Of a stretch of DNA of 64,000 nt, positions 1-8,059 are shown piece by piece (the first letter of the stretch is position 1; each line of letters begins with the position of its first letter). Source of the DNA: an uncultured Tateyamaria sp. (GTDB lineage: Bacteria > Pseudomonadota > Alphaproteobacteria > Rhodobacterales > Rhodobacteraceae); the NCBI RefSeq assembly GCF_947503045.1, contig NZ_CANNCF010000001.1:62001-126000 (forward strand), given 5' to 3'. Below the pieces are notes generated by a model, which was given only the letters and a program-made list of their open reading frames with translations, had not been told where the DNA came from and did no database searches. The position numbers were made by a program, and so were the translations under genes.

Positions 1-602
1 TCGTAGTCCATTGCGTCCACCGTGATGTCCTGCTGGATGGTGCGCAAGGTGCCGACCGTGGTTTGAACCACGTAAGCCATGTTCGACATCTTCAGATCAA
101 ACTTGGCAATGTCCTGCGGGATGGGCAGGCCGTTGACGGTCAGCCCGTCCATCGCCATGACGGCGGATGCGGACGCATAGGTATAGGTCAGATCGCCCGG
201 ATCACCTGCCGCACTCATCACCGGGTCTGTCTGATCAAAGCGGATGGTCAGATCGACCTTTTCGCCATTTGGCGGCGTCATGTTCACCACAATCGAGGTT
301 TGCGTGGGCAGTTCGATGGACACCGACCCGTCCCCCTGCTCGACAAAGGTGATGTCGGGCATGACGATGCGTGCCGTGCCTTCTCCGACATCCTCACCCA
401 GTTCCATCGCCATGTTCAGGTTCGTCACTGTCAATGTGCCGCCATTGGTAGCCTCGGATGCGGTAAGATCATATCCGGCCGAGGTCATGTAGGATTTCCA
501 GTCTGACCAGACGTCGGCGCTGGTCAGGTCGGCGAAAGCGGCAGACGCCGGCAGACACAGCGCAATGGCGCTGCTGCGGATCAAAAGAGAAATGCGAGGC
601 AT
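1..602 (-). CDS. DUF2125 family exported protein, C-terminus cut by window edge
   Basis: The reading frame runs leftwards from an ATG at 602 and leaves the window, so only about the first 200 residues are visible. It starts with a signal peptide (MPRISLLIRSSAIALC, then ASAAFA) followed by a mature part beginning DLTSADVWSDWKSYM. Blocks such as FVEQGDGSVSIELP and VNMTPPNGEKVDLTI, and an early W-x2-W-K pattern, match what I know of the DUF2125 family, which is common in Rhodobacterales and has no assigned role. The protein is probably periplasmic or envelope-associated. It stands alone, divergent from the SDR gene. Family assignment is from memory of the pattern; the function is unknown. Confidence 0.7.
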   Translation of the reverse strand, partial: MPRISLLIRSSAIALCLPASAAFADLTSADVWSDWKSYMTSAGYDLTASEATNGGTLTVTNLNMAMELGEDVGEGTARIVMPDITFVEQGDGSVSIELPTQTSIVVNMTPPNGEKVDLTIRFDQTDPVMSAAGDPGDLTYTYASASAVMAMDGLTVNGLPIPQDIAKFDLKMSNMAYVVQTTVGTLRTIQQDITVDAMDY

Positions 603-735
603 GACAGAATCCTTAGGGTCAGAATAGGCCCCTTATCGTCTGGCAGCGCGCCAGAGGCGTCAAGGGCTTGTGCTGAACTGTAGGTATCTGCAATTGACGT
701 CAGTGCAAGACAGCTCAATGCGAAAGGGGTGCAAC

Positions 736-1488
736 ATGCAGGACATGACAGGACAAACGGTGCTGATCACCGGGGCAAGCCGGGGGATCGGGGCGGACAC
801 GGGCCGCATCTTTGCCAAGGCCGGGGCCAATGTGGTGCTGCTGGCACGCTCGGCTGATGCCATCACCGACCTCGCGGCCGAGATCGGAGAGCGCGCACTG
901 GCCCTGCCCTGCGATGTCAGCGACTATGACGCGGTGGCCGGGGCGGTTCAGCAGAGCGTCGATCGCTTTGGCAGCCTCGACGTGCTGATCGGCAATGCCG
1001 GTGTCATCGAACCCATCGCACACCTTTCCGAAGCTGACCCCGCCGCATGGGGCCACGTGATCGACATCAACCTCAAGGGCGTCTTTTACGGAATGCGCGC
1101 CGCCTTGCCCGTGATGCTCAAGGCCGGGCGCGGCACGATCCTCACCATCAGCTCGGGGGCGGCGCACGGCCCGGTCGAGGCATGGTCGCATTACTGCGCC
1201 TCCAAGGCGGGGGCCGCGATGCTCACCGCCTGCGCGCACAAGGAAAACGGCGATGCGGGCATCCGCGCCATGGGCCTCAGCCCCGGCACCGTCGCCACCC
1301 AGATGCAGCGTGAGATCAAAGCCAGCGGCATCAACCCGGTCAGCCAGCTCGACTGGTCCGATCATATCCCTCCCGACTGGCCCGCACGAGCGCTCTTGTG
1401 GATGTGCTCGGACGGCGCGGACCCATGGCTGGGGCAGGAAATCTCGTTGCGCGATCCCGAGATTCGGACAGCCGTGGGGCTGGCATGA
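736..1488 (+). CDS. Short-chain dehydrogenase/reductase (SDR)
   Basis: This is a 250-residue classical SDR, probably an NAD(P)-dependent cytoplasmic oxidoreductase. The N-terminal Rossmann motif TGASRGIG and the later IGNAG are present, and the catalytic Tyr-x3-Lys is seen in HYCASKAG. The start at 736 was chosen because the Rossmann motif follows closely and AAAGGGG lies just upstream; an in-frame ATG further 5' would add a non-conserved tail. The stop overlaps the start of the enoyl-CoA hydratase gene (ATGA), so the two are translationally coupled. The substrate cannot be told from sequence; the pairing suggests a hydroxyacyl or related acyl intermediate. Confidence 0.85.
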   Translation: MQDMTGQTVLITGASRGIGADTGRIFAKAGANVVLLARSADAITDLAAEIGERALALPCDVSDYDAVAGAVQQSVDRFGSLDVLIGNAGVIEPIAHLSEADPAAWGHVIDINLKGVFYGMRAALPVMLKAGRGTILTISSGAAHGPVEAWSHYCASKAGAAMLTACAHKENGDAGIRAMGLSPGTVATQMQREIKASGINPVSQLDWSDHIPPDWPARALLWMCSDGADPWLGQEISLRDPEIRTAVGLA

Positions 1489-2117
1489 TCGACGTCACAA
1501 CCGATGGCCCCGTCACCACCCTGACCCTGAACCGCCCCGACAAGGCCAACGCCCTGACCGAGGCGATGCTGCGCGACCTGCACGATGCGGTGCAGGACGC
1601 CAAAGACGCCGCCGCCCTCATCCTGACCGGCACAGGCAAGGTGTTCAGTGCAGGTGCCGATCTGGATGCCGCGCGCGCAGGCCTTGCCACCTCGCCCCTG
1701 TGGGAGGAGCTGTCCGGCGCCATCGCTGCCCATCCGGGGCTGACCATCGCGGCCCTCAACGGCACGGTGGCGGGCGGGGCCAACGGCATGGTGCTGGCCT
1801 GCGATCTGCGCATCGCCGTGCCGGGCACCAAATTCTTTTACCCGGTGATGAAGCTGGGCTATCTGCCCCAACCCAGCGATCCGGTGCGCATGGCCGCCCT
1901 GATCGGCCCGGCACGGACCAAATGGATGCTGTTGGCCGGGCAAAAGATCGCCACGGATCAGGCGCTGGCCTGCGGCCTGATCGACGAGATAGTGAGCGCA
2001 GAGACGTTGATGGACCGTGCCCGCGCGCTCTGTGCTGACTGCATGTCGGCGGACCCGGAAACCGCACAGGCGATCAAACGCCTATGCAACGGCGCGGCGG
2101 CCCCCGATACAGCTTAA
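1485..2117 (+). CDS. Enoyl-CoA hydratase/isomerase (crotonase) family protein
   Basis: The 210-residue crotonase-fold protein is shorter than the usual 255-260, mainly at the C-terminal helical end. The CoA/oxyanion-hole segments are visible: FSAGADLDAA near residue 55 and NGTVAGGANGMVLACDLRIA near 90. It overlaps the SDR stop by four bases, so they form a two-gene operon that could catalyse successive hydration and dehydrogenation of an acyl-CoA. The acid/base glutamates of true hydratases are not clearly visible, so isomerase, hydrolase or another crotonase reaction is possible. Confidence 0.8.
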   Translation: MIDVTTDGPVTTLTLNRPDKANALTEAMLRDLHDAVQDAKDAAALILTGTGKVFSAGADLDAARAGLATSPLWEELSGAIAAHPGLTIAALNGTVAGGANGMVLACDLRIAVPGTKFFYPVMKLGYLPQPSDPVRMAALIGPARTKWMLLAGQKIATDQALACGLIDEIVSAETLMDRARALCADCMSADPETAQAIKRLCNGAAAPDTA

Positions 2118-2154
2118 GGGAATCGCGCGTCCATGCTAGGCTCGGCCTCGAACC

Positions 2155-2331
2155 ATGGCGCGCGACAGTTTCATAATCAGACCTGACCGTCAGCCCCAAA
2201 AACCAGTGGCGACGATCAAGGCCCTCACCCGAAACGAGCGGGTGACCCTGCTTGTGCGGCAGGTTTTGCCCCGCGTCATCGCCACACTCGAGGCCAAAAG
2301 CCCAAAACCTCCCTCGGCCCGCAAGCGCTAA
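2155..2331 (+). CDS. Small basic hypothetical protein
   Basis: A 58-codon frame starting ATGGCGCGC encodes a basic peptide (MARDSFIIRPDRQPQKPVAT..., ending PSARKR) with a central hydrophobic helix-like part, TLLVRQVLPRVIATLEAK. It fills the gap between the crotonase gene and the convergent HNH gene and its stop overlaps that gene's stop. No strong ribosome binding site is seen. I do not recognise a family; the fit between neighbours and the coherent composition argue for a real gene. Confidence 0.4.
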   Translation: MARDSFIIRPDRQPQKPVATIKALTRNERVTLLVRQVLPRVIATLEAKSPKPPSARKR

Positions 2332-2621
2332 CGCGCGCGCCGCTTGCCTGGAATTTTCGACGCAAAGCCGGGCGGACGCTTGGCGATCCATGCCGCAAAC
2401 TTGGCAAGACGGGGATGGGCACGCAGCGCTTCGGGCGTGTTGTAGGTGCGGGCCAGGTCCGCCTCACTGAGGGTGGCATGCACCTCGCGATGGCAGATGT
2501 GGTGCATCAGCACAGTTGGCCCACCCTTGCCGCCTTTCAGCTTCGGTATCAGGTGATGCAGGCTTTGCGGGACATCTTCAGGGATCGGACGGTCACAGAG
2601 CGGGCAAATCGGATCCGGCAT
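2328..2621 (-). CDS. HNH endonuclease family protein
   Basis: This 97-residue protein has an N-terminal Cys pair (CPLC), then HHLIPKLKGGKGG and MHHICHREVHATL, which form the beta-beta-alpha metal finger of HNH nucleases (H-H, N replaced, final H). Small stand-alone HNH proteins of this type are common and often of unknown role. It lies convergent to a 58-residue ORF and divergent from the MscS gene. Nothing around it looks like a restriction-modification system or phage, so a housekeeping or cryptic role is likely. Confidence 0.75.
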   Translation of the reverse strand: MPDPICPLCDRPIPEDVPQSLHHLIPKLKGGKGGPTVLMHHICHREVHATLSEADLARTYNTPEALRAHPRLAKFAAWIAKRPPGFASKIPGKRRAR

Positions 2622-2695
2622 ATCGCGTCCTCCCTTGCGCTACGGGCCACCCTCATGACAATTGAACCCCATCGGGAGCAAGGCAAGGGTGGCCC

Positions 2696-4027
2696 ATGGA
2701 ATTTGATCTGGAAAGCCAGCCGGAGATCGTTCAGACGATCGCCGGTTACGCCATCCAAGGCTATGAACTGGCCCTGTCCTGGCTGCTGAGCCCGGCAGCG
2801 TGGTCGCAATTCGGGCTGCTGATCGTCGCCTATGTGGCGGCGGTGCTGGTGACCCGTCGGCTGCGCCCGACACTGGCCAGCCTGCTCGATCCCGGTGAAA
2901 GCGACAGCATCATTGCCCAGTCCCGGCGGTTTATCGCCCAGTTCCTGCCGCTGCTGCTGCCGGTGCTGGCCTATGCGTTCACCGGCATCGGCGAAAGCGT
3001 GGTGCGCTCGATCTTTGACAGCGGCGCGGTGATTGCATTCGGCAAGCGGGTGTTCCTGTTTCTGGCGGCGCGCGCGCTGGTGCGCGACATCATCCACGAC
3101 CCATTCCTGAAACTGCTGGGACGATTCGTTCTGGTGCCCATCGCGGCCATCTACGCGCTGGGCCTGCTTGATACGGTGTCGGCGACGCTGACGGAAACAG
3201 TGGTGGGTGTCGGCAACATCCGCTTTTCGCTGATGACCATCGCACGCGGGGTGATTGCCGGGTCGCTGCTGTTCTGGCTTGGCCAATGGTCCAACAGGCA
3301 GACGGCCACCATCATCGCCCAGCAAGAGGAAATGCGCCCCTCGATCCGGCAATTGCTGATCAAGACAGTCGAATTCGCGATCTTTGCCGTCGCCTTTCTG
3401 CTGCTGATGAACATCATGGGCATCAACCTTTCGGCCTTGGCGGTGATCGGGGGTGCGATTGGTGTCGGCCTTGGGTTCGGCCTGCAAAAGATTGCGTCGA
3501 ACTTTATCTCGGGCGTGATCCTGCTGGTCGAAGGGCAGGCAACCGTGGGCGACTATGTCGAGCTTGACGGGGGCGAGGCCGGGATCATCGTCAAGATGAC
3601 GGCCCGCGCGGCGATCCTTGAAACCTACGATGGCCGCTGGATTGTCGTCCCGAACGAGGATTTCATCACCACCCGCGTGGTCAACTACTCCGATTCCGGC
3701 TCGGCCAACCGCTACGAGGCGCCGTTTTCGGTCAGCTATGACACCGACATCAACACCATTCCGGCCATTATCGAGGCGGCGGTGGCCAAGCATCCGGATG
3801 TGCTCAACGAACCCTATCCGCCCGATTGCGAATTGCGCGGCTTTGGCGACAGCGGCATCGATTTTGCCGTCGAATTCTGGGTGAACGGCGTCGATGACGG
3901 GCCGAACAAGTACACATCCGACGTGCTGTTCCTGATCTGGAACGCGCTCAAGGACAACGACATCACCATCCCCTATCCGCACCGCACCATCGAGGTGTCG
4001 GGTGAACTGCGCACGCGCACAGAATGA
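2696..4027 (+). CDS. MscS-type mechanosensitive ion channel
   Basis: This 443-residue inner-membrane protein carries an MscS C-terminal half. Hydrophobic segments lie at about residues 40-60, 80-105, 115-135, 140-160, 175-195 and 220-245. The pore helix is glycine/alanine-rich (VIGGAIGVGLGFGLQKIASN), followed by the beta domain (ISGVILLVEGQATVGDYVEL) with the conserved NEDF/NYS block. Small-conductance channels release solutes on hypo-osmotic shock. The extra N-terminal helices make it larger than E. coli MscS (286 aa). Its stop overlaps the ATG of the next flavoprotein gene. Confidence 0.9.
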   Translation: MEFDLESQPEIVQTIAGYAIQGYELALSWLLSPAAWSQFGLLIVAYVAAVLVTRRLRPTLASLLDPGESDSIIAQSRRFIAQFLPLLLPVLAYAFTGIGESVVRSIFDSGAVIAFGKRVFLFLAARALVRDIIHDPFLKLLGRFVLVPIAAIYALGLLDTVSATLTETVVGVGNIRFSLMTIARGVIAGSLLFWLGQWSNRQTATIIAQQEEMRPSIRQLLIKTVEFAIFAVAFLLLMNIMGINLSALAVIGGAIGVGLGFGLQKIASNFISGVILLVEGQATVGDYVELDGGEAGIIVKMTARAAILETYDGRWIVVPNEDFITTRVVNYSDSGSANRYEAPFSVSYDTDINTIPAIIEAAVAKHPDVLNEPYPPDCELRGFGDSGIDFAVEFWVNGVDDGPNKYTSDVLFLIWNALKDNDITIPYPHRTIEVSGELRTRTE

Positions 4028-5214
4028 GCCACGTTGCCGTCATCGGCGGTGGCCCGGCGGGGCTGGCCGCAGCCGAAGTGCTGGGCACGGCGGGCCTGCG
4101 CGTCACCATCTACGACGCCAAGCCGTCGCTGGGGCGCAAGTTCCTGATGGCGGGCAAATCGGGTCTGAACCTCACCAATGCAGGCGAGATGGACCATGTG
4201 ATGGCGCAATATCGCGAGGCCGCCCCGTGGCTTGCCCCCGCGATGTCGGACTTTGACAATCAGGCCATCGTCGACTGGGCGACGGGCTTGGGTCAGGACA
4301 TGTTCGTCGGCACCACCAACCGCGTGTTTCCGCGCGCGATGAAGGCCTCGCCACTGCTGCGCGCATGGCTCGCGCGCCTTGATGGGCTGGGCGTTACCCG
4401 CCGCACCCGCTGGCGCTGGACCGGGTGGGATGACGCAGGCGGTTTGCGATTTGACACGCCGGACGGGCCTGTCGTGGAACCGCATGACGCGTCCATTCTC
4501 GCGCTGGGCGGGGCGAGTTGGGCACGGCTCGGCTCGAACGGGGCATGGGCGGATGTGCTGAAGGATACCGGCGTCGATCTGACCGCCTTCGCGCCCGCCA
4601 ATGCGGGCCTGTCGGTGATGTGGTCCGAACACATGTTCCGCCTGCTCGGCCAGCCGCTGAAAGGCGTGGCGTGGCGGGCAGGCGGGTACAAATCGCGGGG
4701 CGAGGCGGTGCTGTCCAAACGTGGGCTCGAAGGCGGTGGCATCTATTCCGTCTCGCGCGGCGTGCGTGAGGGCGCGCCGCTTTATGTCGATCTGCTGCCC
4801 GACCTCAGCGTGGATGATCTGGCCGCACGCCTTGCCCGGCCCCGTGGCAAGGCGAGCTTTGCCAACCACTTTCGCAAGGTTGCAAAACTCGACCCGCTGC
4901 GCCTTGCACTGGCGCAGGAATGGGGACGGCCCTGGCCCGAGGACGCCACAGCCATCGCGCGGCGGTTGAAAAAGCTGCTGGTGCGCCATGACGGGCTGCG
5001 CCCGCTGGACGAGGCAATCTCGACCGCCGGGGGGGTGCCGGCCACGGCGCTCGATGATCAACTGATGCTGAGGGCCAAACCGGGCGTGTTCTGCGCCGGC
5101 GAAATGCTCGATTGGGAGGCGCCGACCGGGGGCTATCTGCTGACGGCTTGTCTTGCGACCGGGCGGCATGCAGGGCAGGGCGCGGTGCATTGGCTGGCGA
5201 ATACGGTGGGGTGA
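4024..5214 (+). CDS. HI0933-like NAD(P)/FAD-dependent oxidoreductase
   Basis: The 396-residue protein starts with a dinucleotide-binding motif (VAVIGGGPAGLAAAEVL) and the second block GRKFLMAGKSGLNLTN, typical of the HI0933/BaiN flavoprotein family. The C-terminal FAD motif FCAGEMLDWEAPTGGY is intact. Family members are cytoplasmic flavoproteins with poorly known substrates. The gene overlaps the MscS stop (ATGA) and is presumably co-transcribed with it. Its last codons and stop lie inside a 23-bp palindromic repeat that recurs four more times in the window, so the extreme C-terminus may have been formed by that element. Confidence 0.85.
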   Translation: MSHVAVIGGGPAGLAAAEVLGTAGLRVTIYDAKPSLGRKFLMAGKSGLNLTNAGEMDHVMAQYREAAPWLAPAMSDFDNQAIVDWATGLGQDMFVGTTNRVFPRAMKASPLLRAWLARLDGLGVTRRTRWRWTGWDDAGGLRFDTPDGPVVEPHDASILALGGASWARLGSNGAWADVLKDTGVDLTAFAPANAGLSVMWSEHMFRLLGQPLKGVAWRAGGYKSRGEAVLSKRGLEGGGIYSVSRGVREGAPLYVDLLPDLSVDDLAARLARPRGKASFANHFRKVAKLDPLRLALAQEWGRPWPEDATAIARRLKKLLVRHDGLRPLDEAISTAGGVPATALDDQLMLRAKPGVFCAGEMLDWEAPTGGYLLTACLATGRHAGQGAVHWLANTVG

Positions 5215-5227
5215 AACCCCACCCTAC
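5205..5227 (-). repeat. REP-like palindromic repeat, copy 1
   Basis: Read on the minus strand this is GTAGGGTGGG, a short loop, then CCCACC. It is the same imperfect palindrome as at 18851, 22626, 32220 and 32253, here with GTGGGGT/ACCCCAC arms. It spans the stop codon of the flavoprotein gene and sits between two convergent genes, so it could also act as a terminator stem. Confidence 0.7.
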
Positions 5228-5230
5228 CGA

Positions 5231-5824
5231 TCAATGATCCTGCGCCGCTCGGAATTGCGGGCGGGCACGCAGGCGCTTGGAATAGGCCTTGACGGACTCC
5301 GGCAGCGCCGGGAATTGCGCACCAAAGGCCCAGCCGAAACAGTGGACCGCCAGAATGTCGGGCAGGGTGATCTGATCGCCCATGATGAAGTCGCCGCCCG
5401 CCTGTTCCAGCATGCCCGCAAACGTGTCGGCATTGCGCGAGAATTCCTTATGCAGGGTCGGGGCAAAGCCGGACACACGCAGCTTTTCAGGCAAAACAAA
5501 CGTATGCTTGGCATTGAGCCAGAGGGGGGCGTCCATCTCGTCGATCAACCAGCAGGTCATCGCATCCTGCCGCGCGCGGGCGGGCGTGCCAGCCGGGGCC
5601 GTCACTGCGCCGTGCTTGTCCGCAAGATAGGTCATGATCGCCACGCTGTCGGTCAGCACCGCATCGCCGTCCACAAGGGCCGGGATCTTGCCCAGCGGAT
5701 TGTACTGACGCGCTTCGTCCGTGCGCGGCCCTGCGGGCACAAGCTCATAGGGCTGGCCAAGCTCTTCGAGCATCCACAGCACCCGAAAGGCGCGGCTTTT
5801 GACGGTTCCGATCACGCGGTACAT
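5231..5824 (-). CDS. Glutathione S-transferase family protein
   Basis: This 197-residue cytoplasmic protein has a thioredoxin-like N-terminal domain (MYRVIGTVKSRAFRVLWMLEEL; NPLGKIPALVDGD with the cis-Pro; LTDSVAIMTYLADK with the glutathione-contacting D-S) and an all-helical C-terminal domain (MGDQITLPDILAVHCFGWA). Glutathione transferases conjugate or reduce electrophiles. The start at 5824 places the first beta strand at the N-terminus as the family requires; longer forms would add a low-complexity tail. It is convergent with the flavoprotein gene, with the 23-bp repeat between them. Confidence 0.9.
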   Translation of the reverse strand: MYRVIGTVKSRAFRVLWMLEELGQPYELVPAGPRTDEARQYNPLGKIPALVDGDAVLTDSVAIMTYLADKHGAVTAPAGTPARARQDAMTCWLIDEMDAPLWLNAKHTFVLPEKLRVSGFAPTLHKEFSRNADTFAGMLEQAGGDFIMGDQITLPDILAVHCFGWAFGAQFPALPESVKAYSKRLRARPQFRAAQDH

Positions 5825-5964
5825 AGTGGCTCCTGTCACTTGGGTCGGGCCGACGATTGCAGCCCTTGCGGGGCGGCGCAATGTGCAAACCACACTGCTG
5901 CCAGAAATTGTCACCTATACCCGTCAGCCTGAACCCAACACAGAATCGGCAAAAGGAGAACATC

Positions 5965-6396
5965 ATGGCCAGAACTGGATCCTGCATATGCGGCGCTGTT
6001 TCCTACACGGTCACATCCGACATCGACAAAACAGGCGCCTGCCACTGTTCGATGTGTCGCAAATGGTCGGGGGGCGTCTATTTCGGCGTCAAGGTGCCCA
6101 GCGACGGGATGGAGATCACGGGCAAGGATCGCCTCGGCATCTATGCATCCTCACCCTGGGCCGAGCGGGCGTTTTGCGCCACCTGCGGCAGCAGCATGTA
6201 TTACCGCGTCACCGCCGAGGGGCCGATGCAGGGCGAATACCACATCGGGCTGGGCACGCTCGACGATGTGAGCGGCATCGACTTTGACGGTGAGTTGTTC
6301 ATCGATCTCAAACCGGACGCCTATGAATTTGCCGGAGAGGGACGCACGCAGCTGACCGACGCGCAGGTGATGGCCATGTTTTCCGGCGAGGGTTGA
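5965..6396 (+). CDS. GFA (glutathione-dependent formaldehyde-activating) family protein, copy 1
   Basis: The 143-residue protein has the Zn-binding cysteine pattern of the GFA/CENP-V fold: CICGAV, CHCSMCRKW and FCATCGSSMYY. An AAAAGGAG ribosome binding site at about 5951 fixes the start. Most bacterial members of this family have no proven formaldehyde role and are best called Zn-binding GFA domain proteins. Three further members occur in this window (14138, 38130, 47710). It is divergent from the GST gene. Confidence 0.85.
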   Translation: MARTGSCICGAVSYTVTSDIDKTGACHCSMCRKWSGGVYFGVKVPSDGMEITGKDRLGIYASSPWAERAFCATCGSSMYYRVTAEGPMQGEYHIGLGTLDDVSGIDFDGELFIDLKPDAYEFAGEGRTQLTDAQVMAMFSGEG

Positions 6397-6429
6397 TCCA
6401 AAGGACGCTGGCGCGACGCCATTTTGTGA

Positions 6430-6477
6430 GGGGGCTTTGCCCCCATCGCCTATCGGCGATTCCCCCAGGATTTTTTT
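6430..6477. repeat. Composite intergenic repeat, copy 1 (two hairpins plus T-run)
   Basis: It begins with a GGGGGC-TTT-GCCCCC hairpin (6430-6444), then an ATCGCC/GGCGAT hairpin (6445-6460), then TCCCCCAGGA followed by seven Ts. The same architecture occurs at 25228 and, inverted, at 36336. It lies between the GFA gene and the 3' end of holA and could terminate transcription of the GFA gene. From memory, units of this kind are common in Rhodobacteraceae genomes. Confidence 0.75.
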
Positions 6478-6590
6478 AAATCAGAGAATGAGCAGGCTTC
6501 TCGGAAGCCTTTCGGGGGAAGGTTGCGCTGGCGAACGGGCGGAGCCCCAGGACCGTCTCGGAAAGCCTCCGGCCAGAGCCCCAAGGCCGC

Positions 6591-7592
6591 TCAGCGCTGC
6601 GCCAGCATCGCCAGCCGGATGAACGTCCGCTCAACCAGCGCCAGCGCGGGCGCGTGCTGACCGGCCGAGCGCAATTGCAGATCCGTGTCGGTCAACTCGC
6701 TCAATGCCTGTTCGAGCTTGACCGCCCCCCATTTGCGCGCCTGTGCCATCATCTTGTCCCTGTTCGGCCCCCAGATCTGGGGCCGTCCGCTGGTGTCCAC
6801 CGCCACCCGGTGCAGGGCGCGGAAATGGCGCATCGCCCCGATACACAGGGTCACCGCGTTCACCCCTTGCGCGGCAAGGCGCTGCATCACCGGGCCGATC
6901 TCGCCCGCTTGCCCGTCACCCACCACAAACAGCACATCATCCACCGCCGCCTCGATTGAGGCCGGGGCGCAGGCGGTGATGTCTTCGGCACTCAGCGGCG
7001 CGGGATCGTTCAGCTTGTAAAGCCCGATCTTGGTCAGGGTCTGGCGAAAATCCCCCGGCTCAAGATCGCGCGCCAGACCCAGCAGCAGTTGCATCGCATC
7101 CTGCGGCGGGTCGGCTATCCCGGCGGCCTTGAGGTCACGCTCGATCTCGTCGCGGGTGGGGGGCGTGTCGTAAATGCCAGCGGCATAGGCCTGCGCATGG
7201 CCCTCAAAGGCCTTGCGCAGCTTTGATGTGGGTTTGAGCGCGCCTGCCGTCACCACGATCTGTGCATCCCCCGGCGCCCACGCGCCAAGGGCCTCGATCA
7301 CCGTGGCGGCCACCGTTTCGTTGGCATCCTCGATCAGGGCGACGCGGGGCCCCGGAAAGAAACCCATCGCCTTGACTGCATCAAGCGCAAGGGCCGGTGT
7401 CTTGCGCAATTCGGCGCTTGCGATCCGGGTCAGGCGCATCTCTTCCTCGCCCGATGGGCCGATCAGGGCTGCGATCACCTGTTTGCGTTTCAAGGCGATG
7501 CGCATCGGATCAGCGCCATAGATCAGCACCCCCGCCGCATCCGGATCGGGCTTGGCGAAATAGGCCCCCGCCTGTCCGGTCGACAGTTTCAC
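6591..7592 (-). CDS. holA: DNA polymerase III subunit delta
   Basis: The 333-residue protein matches the delta subunit of the clamp loader: VLIYGADPMRIALKRKQVIAAL near residue 20 for the Walker-like first strand, then a basic MRLTRI block, and C-terminal helical repeats ending in LERTFIRLAMLAQR-type helices. Delta opens the beta sliding clamp during loading. The gene starts inside the last codons of lptE (four-base overlap) and ends the leuS-lptE-holA operon, an order common in alphaproteobacteria. Length is normal for the family. Confidence 0.9.
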   Translation of the reverse strand: MKLSTGQAGAYFAKPDPDAAGVLIYGADPMRIALKRKQVIAALIGPSGEEEMRLTRIASAELRKTPALALDAVKAMGFFPGPRVALIEDANETVAATVIEALGAWAPGDAQIVVTAGALKPTSKLRKAFEGHAQAYAAGIYDTPPTRDEIERDLKAAGIADPPQDAMQLLLGLARDLEPGDFRQTLTKIGLYKLNDPAPLSAEDITACAPASIEAAVDDVLFVVGDGQAGEIGPVMQRLAAQGVNAVTLCIGAMRHFRALHRVAVDTSGRPQIWGPNRDKMMAQARKWGAVKLEQALSELTDTDLQLRSAGQHAPALALVERTFIRLAMLAQR

Positions 7593-8056
7593 AGCGCGCT
7601 GCCCTGCAGTTGCAAGACGATCTGGTCGGCCAGAATGGTCATCAGCCGCTCTTGCGCGTCGCGCCGGGCGGCGAGCGTGGCGACCGTGGTGCCGGTGGCG
7701 GAATAGCCGACAAAGGTGTCGACCACATCCCCGACCAGCACCGTACCGGTGTCAGCGGAAGTGAGAGAGTAGGCCGCCGTGCCGATCAGGTGAAAGCGGC
7801 GGATATCGCCATCCGGGTCGATGGCCCGCGCCTCTTCGCGCACTGCCAGATCGACGGCGAGGCGAAAGGCGGGCGTGTCGGCCCGGCCCAGCCGTTCCTC
7901 CAATCGCCGCACCAGCAAGAATCCGATGCGATCATCGGGCTTGTCCACCAACACCCGGTTCTGCAGCACCGTGCCCGCCCCGCTGGGGCCATAAACGGGG
8001 GTGAACCCGCAACCCGACAGAGTCAGGCACAAAAGCAGCGCGCAGATGCGGGTCAT
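7589..8056 (-). CDS. lptE: LPS assembly lipoprotein LptE
   Basis: The 155-residue protein starts with a lipoprotein signal peptide (MTRICALLLCLTLSGCGFTPVYG); the lipobox is LSGC, so Cys16 would be lipidated. The sequence FTPVYGPSGAG directly after the lipobox is typical of alphaproteobacterial LptE, which plugs the LptD barrel and delivers LPS to the outer leaflet. Three bases separate it from the leuS stop and it overlaps holA, so all three are one transcript. Identification rests on both the N-terminus and gene order. Confidence 0.88.
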   Translation of the reverse strand: MTRICALLLCLTLSGCGFTPVYGPSGAGTVLQNRVLVDKPDDRIGFLLVRRLEERLGRADTPAFRLAVDLAVREEARAIDPDGDIRRFHLIGTAAYSLTSADTGTVLVGDVVDTFVGYSATGTTVATLAARRDAQERLMTILADQIVLQLQGSAL

Positions 8057-8059
8057 GAA

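Noticed and set aside
2549-3982. 477-codon frame antisense to the MscS gene
   Set aside because: Histidine/arginine-rich shadow frame opposite a clear MscS channel.
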